Shown in pieces: positions 62,141-64,000 of a stretch of 64,000 nucleotides of DNA. The DNA lies in contig NZ_CP171363.1 of assembly GCF_046523945.1 (NCBI RefSeq), positions 1 to 64,000 on the forward strand, given 5' to 3'. Below the pieces are notes generated by a model that worked only from the letters and a program-made list of their open reading frames with translations, was not told the origin of the DNA and ran no database searches. The DNA comes from Faucicola mancuniensis (lineage in GTDB: Bacteria > Pseudomonadota > Gammaproteobacteria > Pseudomonadales > Moraxellaceae). Positions within the stretch are counted from its first letter, which is position 1; every line of letters begins with the position of its first letter. The position numbers and the translations under genes were made by a program.

Positions 62141-63877
62141 TTATTTAAACCCATCTTTTAAACCCACAATACGGTTAAACACAGGTTTTTCGCTTGTAAA
62201 ATCTTGGCTATCCGCCACAAAAAAACCTTCACGCTCAAACTGAAAACGCTCACCTTTTTCAGCCTTAGCCAAAGACGGCTCAACCACCGCATTCACCACC
62301 GTCAAAGAATTTGGATTGATTTCATTGGCAAGATTTTCCAAATCAATTTTTGCAGGGTCTTCTTGGGTAAATAATTGTTCATATAAACGCACCTCAGCAG
62401 GCACGCCAAGCGTTGCCGATACCCAATGAATCACGCCTTTTACCTTACGCCCTTCTGGATTATTGCCAAGCGTTTTTGGGTCAATCGTGGCTTTTAACTC
62501 CACCACTTCGCCATTGTCGCCCACGATATGTTCTTCCACTTTTAATACATAGCTATTACGCAAGCGGATTTCACTATTGCTTGGCGATAGGCGTTTGTAG
62601 CCGTCTGGCGGATTGATTTCAAAATCGGCTTTATCAATATAAATTTCTTTGGTAAACGGAATTTCACGATTGCCTTGACTTTCATCATGGCTGTTTTTTG
62701 GTTGTGTTAGCCACAAAATACCGTTTTCAAGATTGGTTTTTACCGTTGGTTTTTTCAAATTTTCCACATCGGCAACCGCTTCATCAAAGTTGGTAATCGT
62801 TACTTTTAACGGATTAATCACCGCCATAGCACGATTTGCGGTATCTTCAAGCGAATTGCGAATGCTAAACTCAAGCAAACCAAAATCCACCACACCGTCC
62901 GCCTTGCTCACGCCAACACGGTCGCAAAAATCACGCAAACCTTCAGGCGTATAGCCACGACGACGCATACCTGCAATGGTCGGCATTCGTGGGTCGTCCC
63001 AACCTGTTACAAGGTTGTCTTCTACCAATTTTTTGAGTTTACGTTTACTGGTCAAAATGTGATTAACATTTAAACGAGCAAATTCATACTGATGTGGCTC
63101 TTTTTCAAAGCCTACTTTATTCACAATCCAATCATAAAACGGACGGTGGTCTTCAAACTCAAGCGTACAAATAGAATGGGTAATGCCTTCAATCGCATCA
63201 GACAGTGGGTGGGCGTAGTCATACATCGGATAAATGCACCATTGGTCGCCTGTTTGGTGGTGTTCCTTGTGCATAACACGGTAAATTACAGGGTCTCGCA
63301 TATTCATATTTGGGCTTGCCATGTCAATTTTGGCACGCAAAACCGCTTCGCCATTGCCAAATTTGCCGTTTTTCATGTCGTCAAAACGTTGTAAATTCTC
63401 GCTAACAGTTGCATCACGATATGGTGAATTTTTACCGACTTGCCCAAAGTTACCACGATTTTCACGAATTTGTTCAGGTGTTTGCAAATCAACATACGCA
63501 TCGCCTTGTTCAATCAGTTTAATCGCCCATTTGTACAATTGTTCAAAATAGCTAGACGCATAGCGAGTGTCGCCCGCCCAATGAAAACCAAGCCATTCCA
63601 CGTCCGCCTTGATATTATCAACAAATTCTTGGTCTTCGGCATCTGGATTGGTGTCGTCAAAACGCAAGTTGCAAAGTCCGTTAAATTCGTTTGCCAAGCC
63701 AAAGTTTAAACAAATTGATTTAACATGACCCAAGTGCAAATAGCCGTTTGGCTCTGGTGGAAAACGAGTTACGATTTGTGAATATTTTTGCTCAGCCAAG
63801 TCATCACGCACAATGGCACGGATAAAGTCGTTTTTTTCGGTGGTTTCGGTTGCGTTGTTGGTTGAATTATTTGTCAT
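62141..63877 (-). CDS. glnS: Glutaminyl-tRNA synthetase
   Basis: Class I aminoacyl-tRNA synthetase that charges tRNA-Gln in the cytoplasm. The 578-aa protein has the HIGH-type motif FPPEPNGYLHLGHVKSICLN, the RFDDTNPDAEDQEFVDNIK segment, and the KMSKS-type motif in the form LTSKRKLKKLVED. The C-terminal anticodon-binding beta barrels (LRLRNSYVLKVEEHIVGDNG, KGVIHWVSATLGVPAEVRLY) follow. The length agrees with the family (about 555 aa, with a short N-terminal Asn/Thr-rich extension). RBS GGAAA lies before the ATG at 63877. The frame is complete, followed by an intrinsic terminator. Confidence 0.96.
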   Translation of the reverse strand: MTNNSTNNATETTEKNDFIRAIVRDDLAEQKYSQIVTRFPPEPNGYLHLGHVKSICLNFGLANEFNGLCNLRFDDTNPDAEDQEFVDNIKADVEWLGFHWAGDTRYASSYFEQLYKWAIKLIEQGDAYVDLQTPEQIRENRGNFGQVGKNSPYRDATVSENLQRFDDMKNGKFGNGEAVLRAKIDMASPNMNMRDPVIYRVMHKEHHQTGDQWCIYPMYDYAHPLSDAIEGITHSICTLEFEDHRPFYDWIVNKVGFEKEPHQYEFARLNVNHILTSKRKLKKLVEDNLVTGWDDPRMPTIAGMRRRGYTPEGLRDFCDRVGVSKADGVVDFGLLEFSIRNSLEDTANRAMAVINPLKVTITNFDEAVADVENLKKPTVKTNLENGILWLTQPKNSHDESQGNREIPFTKEIYIDKADFEINPPDGYKRLSPSNSEIRLRNSYVLKVEEHIVGDNGEVVELKATIDPKTLGNNPEGRKVKGVIHWVSATLGVPAEVRLYEQLFTQEDPAKIDLENLANEINPNSLTVVNAVVEPSLAKAEKGERFQFEREGFFVADSQDFTSEKPVFNRIVGLKDGFK

Positions 63878-64000
63878 AGGTTTTTCCGTTTTTACAAGAT
63901 AAAAGGTTTTTAAAATAAAAAGGTTAAACGGTTTATTTTAACAGTTTTTTGCTGATTTAACAGCTTAAAATCGTGAAAACTGATTTTTTTTACAATTTTT

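Overview
The window looks like a chromosomal segment of an AT-rich gammaproteobacterium, most probably a Moraxella species. The reasons are an FhaB/FhaC-type two-partner secretion locus like the mhaB/mhaC locus of Moraxella, a lipB/phoH/ybeY/glnS housekeeping block, a zinc-type TonB receptor, and many small AT-rich insertion sequences. The species call is inference; no rRNA, tRNA gene or CRISPR array was seen.

Positions 1-34,400 are a contact-dependent toxin island. Two nearly identical fhaB/mhaB-type exoprotein genes lie on the minus strand (1-5991, cut by the window edge; 14668-25314) in a direct duplication of about 6.2 kb. The only transporter gene, mhaC-like (6399-9116), is split by an IS481-family element. 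Behind the second fhaB lies an array of displaced toxin C-termini with cognate immunity genes (10.6-14.7 kb), most with frameshifts. They carry HINT or VENN-like pretoxin segments, a PD-(D/E)XK-like nuclease and other toxin tails. A Rep_3 plasmid initiator with two 22-bp iterons sits between the transporter and this array. A third fha C-terminus on the plus strand (26413-30552) has its own toxin and membrane immunity protein. A 655-bp inverted repeat (28052-28706 / 32093-32748) flanks the end of that cassette and could flip it.

Positions 34,400-37,080 hold znuD (zinc receptor) with a clear Zur operator. Positions 37,190-43,730 hold two more orphan modules: an REase-like toxin tail with a large helical immunity candidate, and an almost intact FHA-HINT-endonuclease cassette with a YezG-like immunity protein. 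Positions 43,800-52,640 hold an RHS-repeat toxin with a Sec signal peptide, its overlapping immunity candidate, and remnants of a further toxin/immunity pair interrupted by an IS4-family element. Positions 52,760-56,280 are nested IS elements (IS4 in IS481, next to IS256 and IS1595 remnants).

Positions 56,300-63,900 are ordinary chromosome: smr, a membrane-anchored hypothetical protein, lipB, phoH (frameshifted), ybeY, an asparaginase, a type-B L36 gene (rpmJ2, 46 aa) with a second Zur box, and glnS.

Frameshifts are very frequent. All frame-changing differences I found between the two fhaB copies, and the one frameshift they share, fall in or next to GCAGC/GCTGC, and phoH carries a homopolymer frameshift. 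Some of the 'pseudogenes' may therefore be sequencing or assembly artefacts.
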